This document shows positions 11,972 to 22,790 of a stretch of DNA of 64,000 bases, in pieces. This DNA comes from Platanthera guangdongensis (taxonomy: Eukaryota > Streptophyta > Magnoliopsida > Asparagales > Orchidaceae). The DNA is taken from assembly GCA_039583875.1 (NCBI GenBank), contig CM077150.1:49428261-49492260 (forward strand), written 5' to 3'. Position 1 is the first letter of the stretch; each line of letters starts with the position of its first letter. Position numbers and translations under genes: made by a program. Under the pieces are notes generated by a model, which had not been told where the DNA came from, did no database searches, and saw only the letters and a list, made by a program, of their open reading frames with translations.

Positions 11972-12331
11972 CATGTGTTACGGATCCCTTGATTTGATAA
12001 TAACAAATCTCTCTATGTATTTGATCATATTTTGTTTGTGGTGTGCAAGAACATCCGGTATAATTCTCCTTTGTGTGTGATGCGAAAAATTGAAGAAGAG
12101 CTCTGGAATTTGTGATATCGCGGGCGATATAAATATTGATGGCGATAGACTAGATGACGTCAGACTGGCAACAACTATGTCTCGCACGATCCAAGCCACG
12201 AAGCATATGGTCTAGTAATATTTTTGGGCAATAGTTATATCCCTGGTGATATTAATATGTTTTTGTCCATGATCATTAATTACTAGGAATGATCTCATTG
12301 GTATGGGACACATGGCAGCACGATATGCTAA
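11972..12331 (+). repeat. Probable LTR start of another Copia element (Copia-2)
   Basis: From tgttacggatcccttgatttgataataacaaa the sequence has the form of the start of a Copia LTR. It is cut at 12331 by the start of Copia-1. A fitting LTR end (cctcattcaccccccc...gatccaaca) is found after the Copia-1 complex at 37613-37886. It also contains inverted words such as gatatcgc / gcgatat (12115-12130). Joining the two halves is an inference; no target duplication could be confirmed because the right end of the Copia-1 complex is rearranged. Confidence 0.45.
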
Positions 12332-13678
12332 TGTTGGTGTTACCATTGTGATCTGGAAGTGATCAAGCATGTAGTCTCACTGCCATCGCAGTATGAGCCT
12401 ATCAGGGTTACACATAAGAGCGTTTGGAGAATTTGGAAGATTGGATTATGTTGGTATTACTTTGTGATGAGTGAAGGACCAATGCACTGGCAAGAGATGA
12501 GTGAAGGACTGGACTCAGCTAAGCGTTGAGTGTTACAAGTCTACTCAGCCAGGCATTGAGTGCATTGAGACCACTCAACGCTTTCGTCGAGTCAAGTGTT
12601 GATTCATCGAGTTAGCATTTAGTATGTTGAGACCACTCGACGATTCGTCAAGTCAATTGTTGATTCATCGAATGATGGCGTTGAGTATGTCGGGACCACT
12701 CGATGCCTTCGTAGAGTCAAAAGTTGACTTATCAAATTAGGCACCGAGAGCGTCGAAGTCATTTGACGCCTTCGTCGAGTTAAATGTTGACTCATCGAAT
12801 GATGGCGTTGAGTGTGTTGAGTTCACTCAATGATTCGTCGAGTCAAGTGTTAATTCAATGAGTATGTCGTTGAGTGCGTTGACTTCACTCAACGATTCGT
12901 CGAGTCAAGTGTTGATTCAACGAGTCTGGCATTGTGTGTGTTGAGTGCACTCTACGATTCATCGAGTCAAGTGTTGATTCATCGAATATCGACATGAACA
13001 CTCAATGATTAGTCGAGTTAAGTCTTGATTCGTCGAATATCGACGTGAATACTTTATGAATTTTGTTCGTCCAGTTTATTTCCTCTAAGTCCGGTTCGGC
13101 ACGGTCTGCTGGTATGTGTTGGCTCGATATTCATTATATATATAATATGTATTGTAAACCGAGCCAGTTACTAAGTTACGGAAGACAAGCAATGATATGT
13201 TTTTACCTAATCGTGAGTTGGCCTCTTCTTTCCCCCGACGGAACAATTCCACTAAGATTGTGAACGCCGATCTCTCTACCAACCGTCCGCCATCGTTGTA
13301 CATCGCCGAAAAGTGTTTCTAGGGCATTCGTATTTGTTTTTGCCGTCTCTTCTGGAGCAGACCTAGCAGTCTGTGAAGACACCGAGTTATTTATTCCAAC
13401 TTAGATCTTGTACGACAATAATTTAAGGGTTCTCCCATTCATGTAGATAACTTGTAGAGGCGTGGACATAATTCTACGCTCAAAACTCAGGCCATTGTCG
13501 TTCGTTGGAATCAATCTAAGCACCTTGGTTGAGTATTGTCTCAATCCCTCAAAGATAAAATTTTATTTACAGCACTCTACTTCTTGATCAATGTTCATCG
13601 CTAGATCCGAACAATTTTTGGTTTTATTCTTCCATTTCCGCTACGCACAATTGTTGTGATATATAACAAAACCCAACA
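12332..13678 (+). repeat. Copia-1 5' LTR
   Basis: Starts TGTTGGTGTTACC and ends AAAACCCAACA, 1,347 bp, directly followed after one base by the primer-binding site. The same sequence recurs as the 3' LTR (22791-24032 plus 36682-36785) and, as a solo LTR, at 5502-6608. Between 12560 and 13060 it carries about a dozen related words (ttcgtcga, attcatcga, cactcaacgattcgtcgagt), mostly about 20 bp apart or at multiples of that. Probable U5 sequence lies from 13440. Confidence 0.85.
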
Positions 13679-13679
13679 G

Positions 13680-13695
13680 TGGTATTCGAGCGAGG
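13680..13695 (+). other. Primer-binding site (initiator-Met tRNA), mutated
   Basis: tggtattcgagcgagg lies one base after the LTR end; the standard site is TGGTATCAGAGC. The undamaged form, tggtatcagagcgagg, follows the second LTR at 36787. Confidence 0.85.
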
Positions 13696-14662
13696 TTAAT
13701 GTGATGATCATTGTTTCAGAAGTTTTTAAGTCCATTGCGTGTAGATCAAGAAATTTTAGAAGTGTTCTAAATACCCAAATCTATTCTTGGAACCCTGCTA
13801 AAAATGCATGTGATTTTTTTGTTGATATTTTTGTTACTCCTTAACAGTAACCGTCTCACTTATTGGTTTGTGAAACCAAGTGTGTGTTAGATTTTGAATC
13901 TCACATAGAGATACTAGATTGACTACTATATAAGTGTAGTTAGTGTTGCTCATGTCCAGTGCATGTAAATCTGAAGATTTAGAAGGGTTCTAGATATTCA
14001 GATTTAGTCCAGTTCATCAAGTGTTGATGATTTTATTGTGCACATCTGGGATGAATTTGGATTATGATTGTTGTAAGTTTTATTTTGTGTATGTGTACAT
14101 TGGTTAATCATTAACCATGATTATATGTTAATCATTTTTCTCAAAAATCCCTTAAGCAATATTAAGTATTCGGATGCCTTCCGATGGATGACACTCTTCC
14201 TACCTCAATCGATGAAGTTTGGGGCTTGTAAAAGCAAGGTGCATTAATCTATCTTGGTAAGGGTGTGAGAGGGTAATTGTGATATCCCACTATCGACATC
14301 CGATCAATCTTAGCTAGGTGACCTCAAAGGTTGAGTGCCCAGAGGCATAAGGTTGGCATGAACCATATGATAATTGTGAATAAAGAGTTATTCACCAACA
14401 AAACAGGAGTTGCATAAGTGATATAATCGGTAAGTGTTTCCTACCTAAATAACTACATTGTAAGAGAAAAGCCAAAGCTGACCCATAATGTTGGTGAAAT
14501 ATGGATCTTGTCCACTAAGAGAGTAACTCGCATAAACTCTCCGAATTGATATTGAGGGTTATCATTTTGATAAAAATAATGAGAGTATTTTAATCAAAGT
14601 CATAATTAAAAAGAAAATATATTTTGAAATGTTGTGTTGATTTTACTTTGCTTATTCCTTGT
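13696..14662 (+). other. Copia-1 untranslated leader
   Basis: About 1 kb between primer-binding site and gag with no long open frame. It contains a near-duplicated phrase: 'agatcaagaaattttagaagtgttctaaatacccaaat' resembles 'atctgaagatttagaagggttctagatattcagat' about 230 bp later. The whole leader to about 14510 is repeated at 36803-37612. Confidence 0.6.
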
Positions 14663-15480
14663 AGAATTTCCATGATAAGTGGATCTCATTCCACCCTGTC
14701 TCTCAGAGCCATCCTTGATAAGGAGAAACTGAGTGGGACGAACTATTTGGACTGGTACAGGAACCTAAGAATTGTTCTCAGGCAAGAGCGTAAGCTTTAT
14801 GTTTTTGAAGATGAATCCCCATAAGAGCCAGCCGGGAATGCATCCAGTTCTAACAAAGATGCTTATAAGAAGCATCAAGATGACTTCTTGGATGTCCAAT
14901 GCCTCTTGTTGGAAACCATGAACTCTGACTTCAAAAGCAACAAGAGAACATGGGTTGTAAAGAAATTGGCGAGCATCTCAAGAAAATGTTTCAATGGAAA
15001 ACTCGACAAGAGAGGTTTGACGTTACTAAGGCATTGTTTCAGTGTAAGATGGGAGCTCGAGACCTAGTAGGGACTCGTGTACTTAAGATGATTGGGTATA
15101 TAGAGAACCTTGAGAGACTATGCTTTCCTCTGGGCCAAGAGTTGGCTACAGACCTGATCCTGCAATCGTTGTCGGACAGTTATGGGTTGTTCGACTTGAA
15201 CTATAATATGAATGAAATATACAAGACACTGCCCGAGCTCCTAGTCTTGTTAAGAACTGTCAAAATCAATATGAAGAAGTCAAGCCTGCTAGCCCCATAC
15301 TGATGGTGCATAAAGGCAAGGGTAAGGCCAAGGGCTTCAAGAAGTCGAAGGTAGGACCTAAGTCATTTCTTGAGCCCGAGACTTCAGCACTGAAGAAGAA
15401 AGGCTTGGCAAAAGAATGGAAATGCCACCACTGTGGCAAGGATGGTCATTGAAGGGAGAACTGTCCTTATATTGAGGGTC
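14624..15480 (+). pseudogene. Copia-1 gag, broken
   Basis: Capsid/nucleocapsid protein of a Copia element. The motif LSGTNYLDWYRNLRIVLRQE, typical of plant Copia gag (UBN2-type), is encoded at about 14730-14790; the likely Met is at 14669, the first in this frame near the conserved block. A stop at 14822-14824 is followed by a frame change; the middle part is in the frame 14950-15303. The zinc knuckle is at 15417-15464 as CHHCGKDGH, then a TGA, then RENC, so the CX2CX4HX4C site is cut by a stop where Trp is usual. Translation of a full gag is not possible. Confidence 0.75.
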
Positions 15481-15540
15481 TGCACAATATGAAGGGAGGT
15501 ATGACTTCCGCTTTAAGTATCTATGTTATAGAGATAAACT

Positions 15541-16735
15541 TTTCTACTCCTTCATCCCGGGTATCAGATACTGGATTGGTTCTCACATTTGTATAAATGT
15601 GCAGGAACTGGAAGGAGAATATTGCTGAGTAAAGGGGAGGTGGACCTGCATGTTGACAATGGACCAAGAGTTGTTACTGTTGTCATGGGTGTTTACCATC
15701 TTTCTTTGCCCAGTGGGCTTATAATTGAACTTGATAATTGTTATTATGTTCCTTTCATAAGCAGAAACATTATATATATTTAATGTTTGGACATGATTGG
15801 ATTTTCTTTTGTTATTAAGAACAATTGTTGTTCTATATTGAAGAATTATGTTTGTTATGGTATAGCTCAAATGTTTAATGGTTTATATGTTTTGAACTTA
15901 GACCATCAAATATATAATATAGAAAATACTTAAAGTCTTAAAATGAATAACTCAAACCCTACGTACGTTTGGCATTGTCATTTGGGCCATATAAATGAGA
16001 AATGCATATCCAAGCTCCATAAAGATGTACTATTGGACTCATTTGATTATGAATCATTTGAGAGATGCGAATCTTGTTTGTTAGGTAAGACGACTAAGGT
16101 CCTTTCCACTGGTTTCAATGAGAGGGCTAGTGATATCTTGGGTATATTACATAGTGATGCATGTGGGCCCATGAGTTCTTTGGCTAAAGGTGGGTACTTC
16201 TACTTTGTTACATTTACTGATGATTTTAGTAGATATGGATATGTGTATCTTATGTAGTGCAAATCTGAAACCTTTGAAAAGTTCACAGAGTTTAAGAACG
16301 AAGTAAAGAACCAGCTGGGTAAAAGGGTTAAAACACTCCGATCTGATCGAGGTGGAGAATACCTGAGTCATGAGTTTCGTGATCATCTAAAAGAGTGAGA
16401 TATTGTATCACAGCTCACTCTACCTAGAACACCACAACATAATTGTGTGTTCGAGTGGAGGAATCATACTCTATTGGACATGGCAAGGTTAATGATGAGT
16501 CATGCAGATCTGCCTGTTTCCTTTTGAGTTTTTGCTCTAGAAACTGCTGCTTTTACACTAAATCGTGCTCCAACGAAAGCGGTTCTAAAGAAACCATATG
16601 AGATATAGACTGGGAAGCATCCTAGTATATCGTTCATTAAGATTTAGGGCTATGAGGCATACATGAGATGTCAAATGTCTGACAAGCTGGAACCCAAGTC
16701 AAATAAATGTTATCTTGTGGGGGTATTCTAAGGAA
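15541..16735 (+). pseudogene. Copia-1 protease and integrase, broken
   Basis: The protease active site survives as SDTG (15568-15580), followed by a frameshift within the usual GSHIC block. Integrase follows in the frame 15943-16257: the HHCC zinc site (HCHLGH...CESCLLGK), the first catalytic Asp in LHSDACGP, and FVTFTDDFSRYGYVYLM ending in TAG at 16255-16257. The second Asp is in LRSDRGGEY (about 16339-16365). The catalytic Glu remains in the decayed block NCVFEWRNHT (about 16443-16470). Further stops follow at 16396, 16525 and 16603. Each key residue can be found, but the protein cannot be made. Confidence 0.75.
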
Positions 16736-17582
16736 ACTAAAGGGTACTATTTCTACCTACCTTCTGAGGGTAAAGTGTTTGTCGCGAGGACTGGTGTCTT
16801 TCTTAAGAAAGAGCTCTTAAGTAGAAGGACTGCCTGGGTAGAACTTGAAGAAGTTTAAGAACCACAAACCTTGAATGAAACAGAATTGGAACCTGAGCAA
16901 AGACTCTAAGTTGTTGTTGCTAGAGAGCCTGCTCAAGAAACACAAGTTCCATATAGATCTGGTAGACCAAGGTTTGAGGTTGAGTGATATGGATTTCTCA
17001 TGTCTCAAATAGGTAATGTGTTGCTTATGCATCATAATGATGAGCCTGCAACCTACCAAGAGGTTATGAGTGGACCAGACTTCGAGAAGTGGCTTGAGGC
17101 CATGGAATCTGAAATGGACTCCATGTGAAAACCAATTTTGGACCTTGATGGAACCACCTGAAGGAGTACGACCCATAGGTTACAAGTGGATCTTTAAGAA
17201 GAAGACCAACATGGATGGGAATGAATAGACATTCAAAGGGCAGCTGGTGGCTAAGGATTTCAGACAAATTCATGGTGTTGACTATGATGAGACCTTTTCC
17301 ACTATTTTCATGGTTCAGTCCGTCAAAATTTTTCTTGCTATTGCTGCGTATTATGACTACGAGAGCTGGCAGATGGATGCCAAAATGGATTTCATGAATG
17401 GAAAACTCCATGAGGAAGTATATATGACACAACCCGAGGGTTTTGTATCTCCAGGTGAAGCCACTAAAATATGCAAGCTGCAGAGATCAATTTATGGATT
17501 GAAACAGGCTTCTCGAAGTTGGAATCTTCATTTTGATGAAAAGATCAAAAAGTTTTGCTTTATCAAGAACGAGGATGAACTG
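16736..17582 (+). pseudogene. Copia-1 reverse transcriptase, N-terminal part
   Basis: Starts with the EKWLEAMESEMDSM block (about 17085-17127, TGA after it), then GYKWIFKKK, and the frame 17247-17612 with FRQIHGVDYDETFS, WQMDAKMDFMNGKLHEEVYM (first catalytic Asp in the MDAK block, normally MDVK), and the conserved IYGLKQASRSWN. The coding sequence runs to codons for NEDEL at about 17582, where the 3,208-bp insertion begins; it continues in register at about 20796. The last 10 codons of the open frame come from the insertion. Confidence 0.8.
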
Positions 17583-19820
17583 TGTAACACCTCCCCTGTA
17601 GTGAACGTATAATATGGGTCCGGCCGGGGCCCCACAACATACGAGCGCCACAGCTTTAGTATTATAAGTTGATATAGCTACCCAAACTCAAAACACTTTG
17701 CACAACACAGCGGAAACAGAACAGGACTAGAAATTATCCACCACTAAAGAGTAAAACATATGGCCATAAGGCCTACAACAAGTGTCCAAAAAAATAGATA
17801 GTACACCAAACATGAATGTGCTCAGCACTCCTAGTCTACCTCGGCATGCAAGCCGGACAAAAGGTCTCAAACAAACATCATCATAACTGAAGTGCTACAA
17901 AAGAGGGAAAAACACTTCATGGGGCTTAGGCCTTTCTGGCCGGCGTGCTAGCTCCTGCATGCGATCCTTGGCCTGTAAAAATTATTAGTAACGTGGGTCA
18001 GCAAAGGCTGACCTCAAACTGTGTAACAACACATCTCCTCCCGGCCGCCCCTAACGGACCCCGGGGAACCCTCCAACCTGCAAGTCAGTACTTCATATGC
18101 AATATAAACATCTATAAATAGAAAAGCATTAAAACAGGCTTGGATGTCTCAATCATCAAACATGTTCTCTATTGGATGAGCATATAAAGAAAGGGCCTAC
18201 TGTGCAATATGAATGCAACACCCGGGCTTCACCCAAGGTACCCTACTGCGTATGCATCTAGCACAACATCACATCATTTGGGTACTCACATTTCCCCATT
18301 GGCATAAAGCCGCAAACACTAAGGGAGACACCTCTCCCTCAAACGGCGCACAGGCCGCCACAAGGAATTCTTGCCAAGGCCCCACCTGCTCGTGGGCTTA
18401 GCCCCGGGCTTGCCTGCAAGCTCTGACGTCTCATGTCAGGATTCCAACAAACACAGACCGACCGATTCTAAGAAGCCTTGTTGGACCCCACCCGCTCTTG
18501 GCCTCTTTGCCCGTGCTTGCCCCAAGCTTGGCATTCTCATCAGTCTCACAGAAGGGGACTAGTCTTGCCGGGACACTCTCCACACATGACGCACATGTCA
18601 CGGGATAGCCAGCCGACCACAGAGACATAGCCACGCCTTGGCACAACACAAACCAATACTAAATACATCATAATCCCTCATTGTACCGCAGCGTTCCCGC
18701 GCACCAAGGAAACCATCTCCAACTCGTGCGGAGCTAACCTTGTCCCTCAAGGAAACCATCTACCGCCACGAGGAGCTAACCTTGTCCGGGTCCGACTACA
18801 CGTACCTTTTCAAACAAACGGGACAATCATCACCACAATTCAAACGGCATCTTGCCGCGACGGAAAATCTCCACGAATTCCTACGTTCGTATGCAACATC
18901 ACCGAGTCGGACTAACGGTCGCGACTACGGCTTCACCCACCATGCCTAATCCACTAGCGAAGCGGATTTCTAATGCAAAATATGCCGGGGACGGACTCAA
19001 TCAACCCGGAAGTTCCTCTTGAAACTTGGCAAACCAAAACCCCTCTCATTTGAGAGTTCGGTGCCCAAAAATTAGAGAGAAAGAAAACTAAATGATGCTA
19101 ATACATGCATCCTAAGGACCGAGAGGAGAGATGTCGTTACCTTCCGACTCCTCTTCCTTGCCATGGCAAAAAAAAAACCGGATGGAAATCTTCGCAACGC
19201 TCTAAGCTTCACGGATCCGGACTCGGCTCGCGATTTGGAGCTCTGAAACCCTTCCTACAGCCCAAGACCTTCTTCTTCTTCCTCCTTGCTCTAGTTTTTC
19301 TCAAGAACTTAGAAAGGGAAGACTTGGAAAACAAATGAGGGTTTCCACCCTAGAATCGGACTTAACTTCCCAAGAACAGTCCTGAGCCGTCAGATCCCAA
19401 AATCTGGGAAAGAATGGCCACGATTCGCCTGGAAAATAAAAGACCTGGGCCGAACACGGCCTGGCACACGCCCGTGTCCAGGGCCGTGTGCCTCATTCGC
19501 CGTCTCAAATCGACGCGCCTGGAACCGCACACGGGCATCCGACATGCCCGTGTTCAACTCGACACGCCCGTGTCCCCAGTGACACGGCCGTGTGGCCGGC
19601 CGTGTGCCTCCAACAGCACGGCCCCGAAACCAACCCGAGAGATGACACGGCCTGGGACACGCCCGTGTCCCAAGCCGTGTGCCAAGTCTCGACACCCGTC
19701 GACAGGCTTTGTGTCGACACCGCGGAAAAACATCGAGCGAAGATCGTCGACCAAGCGGGACACGCCCTGTGACACGCCCGTGTCACAGGCCGTGTGCCCC
19801 AGTCTCGACAATTTGTCGAG
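17583..19820 (-). repeat. Gypsy LTR part of chimeric insertion
   Basis: No protein-coding signal; the first 1.8 kb are moderately GC-rich, and the inner part (19440-19800) has three GC-rich hairpins with arms like ACACGGCCTGGGACACG around a CC spacer, also seen at 306-343. On the minus strand it would end GGGGAGGTGTTACA, as a Gypsy LTR 3' end should. A 189-codon plus-strand frame (19414-19983) and several others here result from the hairpin repeats. Confidence 0.6.
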
Positions 19821-20266
19821 CGAATGTGTCGCCATATTTTCAACGCAAAGATTACCGCCGCCAACTCCAAGTCATGGATGGGGTAGTTCCTCTCATGAGG
19901 TTTCAGCTGTCGAGACCCAAAAGCTATTACCTTGCCATGTTGCACCAACACGCAACCCAAACCGCATCCCGATGCGTCACTGAAAATCTGAAATTCATCG
20001 GTCCCTTGCGGTAAACTCAGGATCGGAGCCATCATAAGCCTCTCCTTCAGTGCCTCGAATGCTTGACTGCACTCTTGGGTCGACACAAACTTATGGTCTT
20101 TACGAGTGAGTGAGGTGAGGGGTAGAGCTATCTTCGAGAAATTCTCCACGAATCTCCTATAGTACCCGGCTAGTCCAAGAAAACTTCGGACTTCCGCCAC
20201 GGTCCTCAACACCGGCCAATCTCTGATGGCCTCCACTTTCGCCGGATCCACTTTCGCCGGATGCAC
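19817..20266 (-). pseudogene. Gypsy RT end / RNase H fragment
   Basis: About 150 residues of a chromovirus-like pol on the minus strand: [19 protein letters not shown], then [15 protein letters not shown] (RNase H first Asp), [14 protein letters not shown], and [16 protein letters not shown], where pol similarity stops abruptly. The open frame continues another 100 codons to 19505, but these are encoded by the hairpin repeats of the LTR and are not protein-like. The upstream polymerase core is also missing: just before the fragment, a 14-bp unit like ttcgccggatccac is repeated (20238-20262), then the palindrome begins. Compare the similar fragment at 2709-3280. Confidence 0.8.
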
Positions 20267-20427
20267 TTTTATTGTAAGTCCCCTAGCCGATCCAACGTGA
20301 CAGCGTCACGGCTCCGCTCTAGGCGACCCTACCGGGCTGCAGCCCAAGCACCCCAACCCCTCTCCATCCACAGGCGGGTTGTTGGTGGCCACAGCCTCCC
20401 TTTCATGAGGTAAACTCGATAGTCAAG

Positions 20428-20503
20428 CCCGCACTACGGGGACTTCCCAGGAGGTCACCCATCCCAGTACTACTCCAGCCCGAGCACGCTTAACTATGAA
20501 GTT
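20428..20503 (-). repeat. 5S rRNA-like segment, left arm
   Basis: Mirror copy of the right-arm segment at 20560-20635. It covers about the 3' two thirds of a plant 5S rRNA and includes the control regions used by TFIIIA and Pol III. It lacks the first ~40 nt and is not a normal 5S gene. Confidence 0.8.
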
Positions 20504-20559
20504 CTTTCACTTCTCATCATCAACTGAGCTGCAGCTCAATTGGTGATGAGAAGTGAAAG

Positions 20560-20635
20560 AACTTCATAGTTAAGCGTGCTCGGGCTGGAGTAGTACTGGG
20601 ATGGGTGACCTCCTGGGAAGTCCCCGTAGTGCGGG
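20560..20635 (+). repeat. 5S rRNA-like segment, right arm
   Basis: Contains AGTTAAGCGTGCTCGGGC and GGATGGGTGACCTCCTGGGA, which match the A-box/intermediate element and C-box of plant 5S rRNA apart from a few bases. The 5' ~40 nt of 5S rRNA are replaced by gatgagaagtgaaaga, so no mature 5S RNA can be made. 5S-derived blocks are known in Cassandra TRIM LTRs and in SINE3; the TG...CA end favours an LTR. Confidence 0.8.
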
Positions 20636-20795
20636 CTTGAATATCGAGTTTACCTCATGAAAGGGAGGCTGTGGCCACCAACAACCCGCCTGTGGATGGA
20701 GAGGGGTTGGGGTGCTTAGGCTGCAGCCCGGTAGGGTCGCCTAGAGCGGAGCCGTGACGCTGTCACGTTGGATCGGCTAGGGGCCTTACAAACTG

Positions 20796-21836
20796 TGTGT
20801 TTACAAGAAGATTAGTGGGAGCATTGTTGTCTTCCTGATATTGTATGTAGATGAAATACTGCTGATCGGGAATGACAAACTGACCTACAAGTTGTTAAGA
20901 ACAACCTAGGAAACTGATTTTCTATGAAAGAATTGGGCGAAGCGACTTTTATACTTGATATTAAGATCTATAGAGATAGATCGAAAAGGTTGTTGGGTTT
21001 GACCCAAACTACATACATTTATAAGGTGTTGAAACGGTTCAACAGGCTTGAGTTCATGAAAGGATTCTTAGCCATGTCTCATGGTGTGAGTCTCACTAAG
21101 GACCAGTGTCCTAAGTTTTGTGAAGATAAGGACCGCATGAAGTTGATTTTATATGCTTCGACAATTAGGTCAATCATTTATGCAATGATATGTACTCGAC
21201 CCAATGTCTCTTATTCCTTGAGCATGACTAGCATGTATCAGTCTGATCTGGGTGATAGTCACTAGATTGCTATCAAGAATATCGTAAAGTACTTAAGAAG
21301 TACTAAAGATATGTTCTTGGTATTTGGTGGTGAGGAAGTGCTCGTTGTAAATGGTTACCTGGATGCTAGTTTCCAAACTGATAGGAACGTCTCAAAGTCT
21401 TAGTCAGGATTCATATTTTGCCTAAATGGAGGAGCTGTTAGCTGGAGGAGTTCCAATCAGGAGTCAGTTACTGATTCTACAACTGAGGTCGAGTATATCA
21501 CTACAACAAATACAATGAAGGAGGTTGTATGGATTAGGAAATTCATCGGTGAGTTAGATGTAGTTTCTAGCATTGTTGGTCTCGTAGATCTCTACTGTGA
21601 CAACAACGGTGCAATTGCACTTGCTTCGGAACCTAGATCTCATCAGCTCTCCAAGAACATTCTTTGGCGGTTCCATCTTATTCGAGAGATTGTCGATTGA
21701 GGGGATATGAACATTTGCATAGTGTCGACTGAAGAAAATATTGCTGATCCCCTAACAAAGCCTCTAGCGCAGAGAAAGCATGATGGTCATGTTAGATCAA
21801 TGGGTATACGATACCTTAATGATCAGCCCTAGTGGG
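20796..21836 (+). pseudogene. Copia-1 reverse transcriptase end and RNase H
   Basis: Resumes after the insertion with CVYKKISGSIVVFLILYVDEILLIGND: the polymerase box is YVDE instead of YVDD, so a catalytic Asp is replaced. After stops and a frame change, the frame 20924-21265 gives LGEATFILDIKIYRD and RSIIYAMICTRPNVSYSLS (connection). RNase H follows in pieces: GYLDASFQTD (about 21354-21383), VSWRSSNQ, STTEVEYI, and the frame 21515-21700 with LYCDNNGAIALA. The end is TEENIADPLTKPLAQRKHDGH and MGIRY near 21800. TAG codons at 21263 and near 21400 break it. Confidence 0.8.
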
Positions 21837-22790
21837 AGTCTTGTGAATTATGCATTTGTCAGTTGTTGTAATAATTCATTTGATGAATAGTGTACTATTC
21901 ATTTCATTTTATATTTATGGCAAGTTCTTTTGTTATGTGAATTTATTTCTATTATGATAGATTAATTTAAGGTAATAAATGCCCATAGAATGTTTGCTTC
22001 CATAGGACTCAAGTGGTGACTTGAATCTGAGAGCCTATGTTTTAGAAGCTTCATTCTTAAATGGTCTCTGGTCGAGTATCATCTTAGAAGCTAAGAGCGA
22101 TGATGATGCATTAAGACTAGGATGTATGTTGACTAATGATCGGTTCTCACAGGTCATGATATTATGATATCAAGTCATCTCATGGGTACTTGTTAGTGAA
22201 CAAGTTGTACTGGACAGATCCACCAAGAGAATACTTTGTGGATAGTTATATAAACATGTTACAAGTATGGCTTAAGTGGCAATGGCATTTGTGATCCTTT
22301 GACCTGAAGTCACAACACTCATCAAGTGAGGAAGAGTGTGCTTTGCTGCTATTAAAAGTTCAGTCTTGAGAAAGTTAGATTATAAAGGTGATTATTGGGT
22401 GCATTAAGAATCATTTGGGAGTTTGTGTGTGAGCAGAGATGGGATTTGTCCTCCTATATGACAAGAGTTTCATCAATGGGCCCCAGATGGAATGGGACAG
22501 AAATGCATGACCATGCTTGGTTGAGTCAATATGTGATATTGGACTCACCAATTTACGGAAGTCCATTCTAGATCAGGAAAAAAAGATTAAACAATCATGA
22601 GGGTGACATGGTCTATACTTATAGTTCTATTTGGATGTAAGGGACGAAGGGACATGACAACACTAATACATTTGTCACAATGGATTTTGAGTTTTAAACT
22701 CTTATTGATTGGGGAGCAATGATACATTGCTAGATGCCGCTCATTGTTTGTGAAGCTTTTGTTTAATACTTTCAAGATCAAGTGGGAGAC
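21837..22790 (+). other. Copia-1 3' untranslated region and polypurine tract
   Basis: About 950 bp with no gene, between the end of RNase H and the 3' LTR. The last bases, caagtgggagac (22779-22790), are the polypurine tract form common in plant Copia elements and directly touch the LTR start. Confidence 0.65.

Larger units (their letters stand above)
17583..20790 (-). mobile_element. Chimeric LTR-type insertion with TSD AACTG
   Basis: Interrupts the Copia-1 reverse transcriptase. Its left end is TGTAACACCTCC (17583) and its right end GGGGCCTTACA (20790), so the ends follow TG...CA, and AACTG lies at both sides (17578-17582 and 20791-20795). Removing it with one TSD copy restores the Copia-1 reading frame. 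The two ends are not related to each other: the left part looks like a Gypsy LTR (minus orientation), the middle is a Gypsy RT/RNase H fragment on the minus strand, and the right 518 bp are a palindrome with 5S-like arms. It seems to have inserted as one unit by integrase, after being formed by template switching or recombination. Confidence 0.75.
20273..20790. repeat. 518-bp near-perfect palindrome with 5S-like arms
   Basis: The left arm starts TGTAAGTCCCC at 20273, the right arm ends GGGGCCTTACA at 20790, and the symmetry centre lies in gagctgcagctc (20526-20537). The two arms of 259 bp pair with only a handful of mismatches and no unpaired spacer. Each arm holds a 5S rRNA-like block and ends with TG/CA. 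This could be two 5S-bearing LTRs of Cassandra type joined head to head, or a foldback product of reverse transcription. The flanks of the palindrome itself (ttttat and aactg) do not match, so it did not insert alone. Confidence 0.9.

Noticed and set aside
19414..19983. 189-codon plus-strand frame
   Set aside because: It reads through GC-rich hairpin repeats and the antisense of a Gypsy RNase H fragment; no protein resemblance.
20428..20635. Functional 5S rRNA genes
   Set aside because: Both copies lack the first ~40 nt and are embedded in a palindrome with LTR-like ends.
20273..20790. Palindrome as an independent foldback DNA transposon
   Set aside because: The bases flanking it (ttttat and aactg) are not duplicated; only the larger 17583-20790 unit has a TSD.
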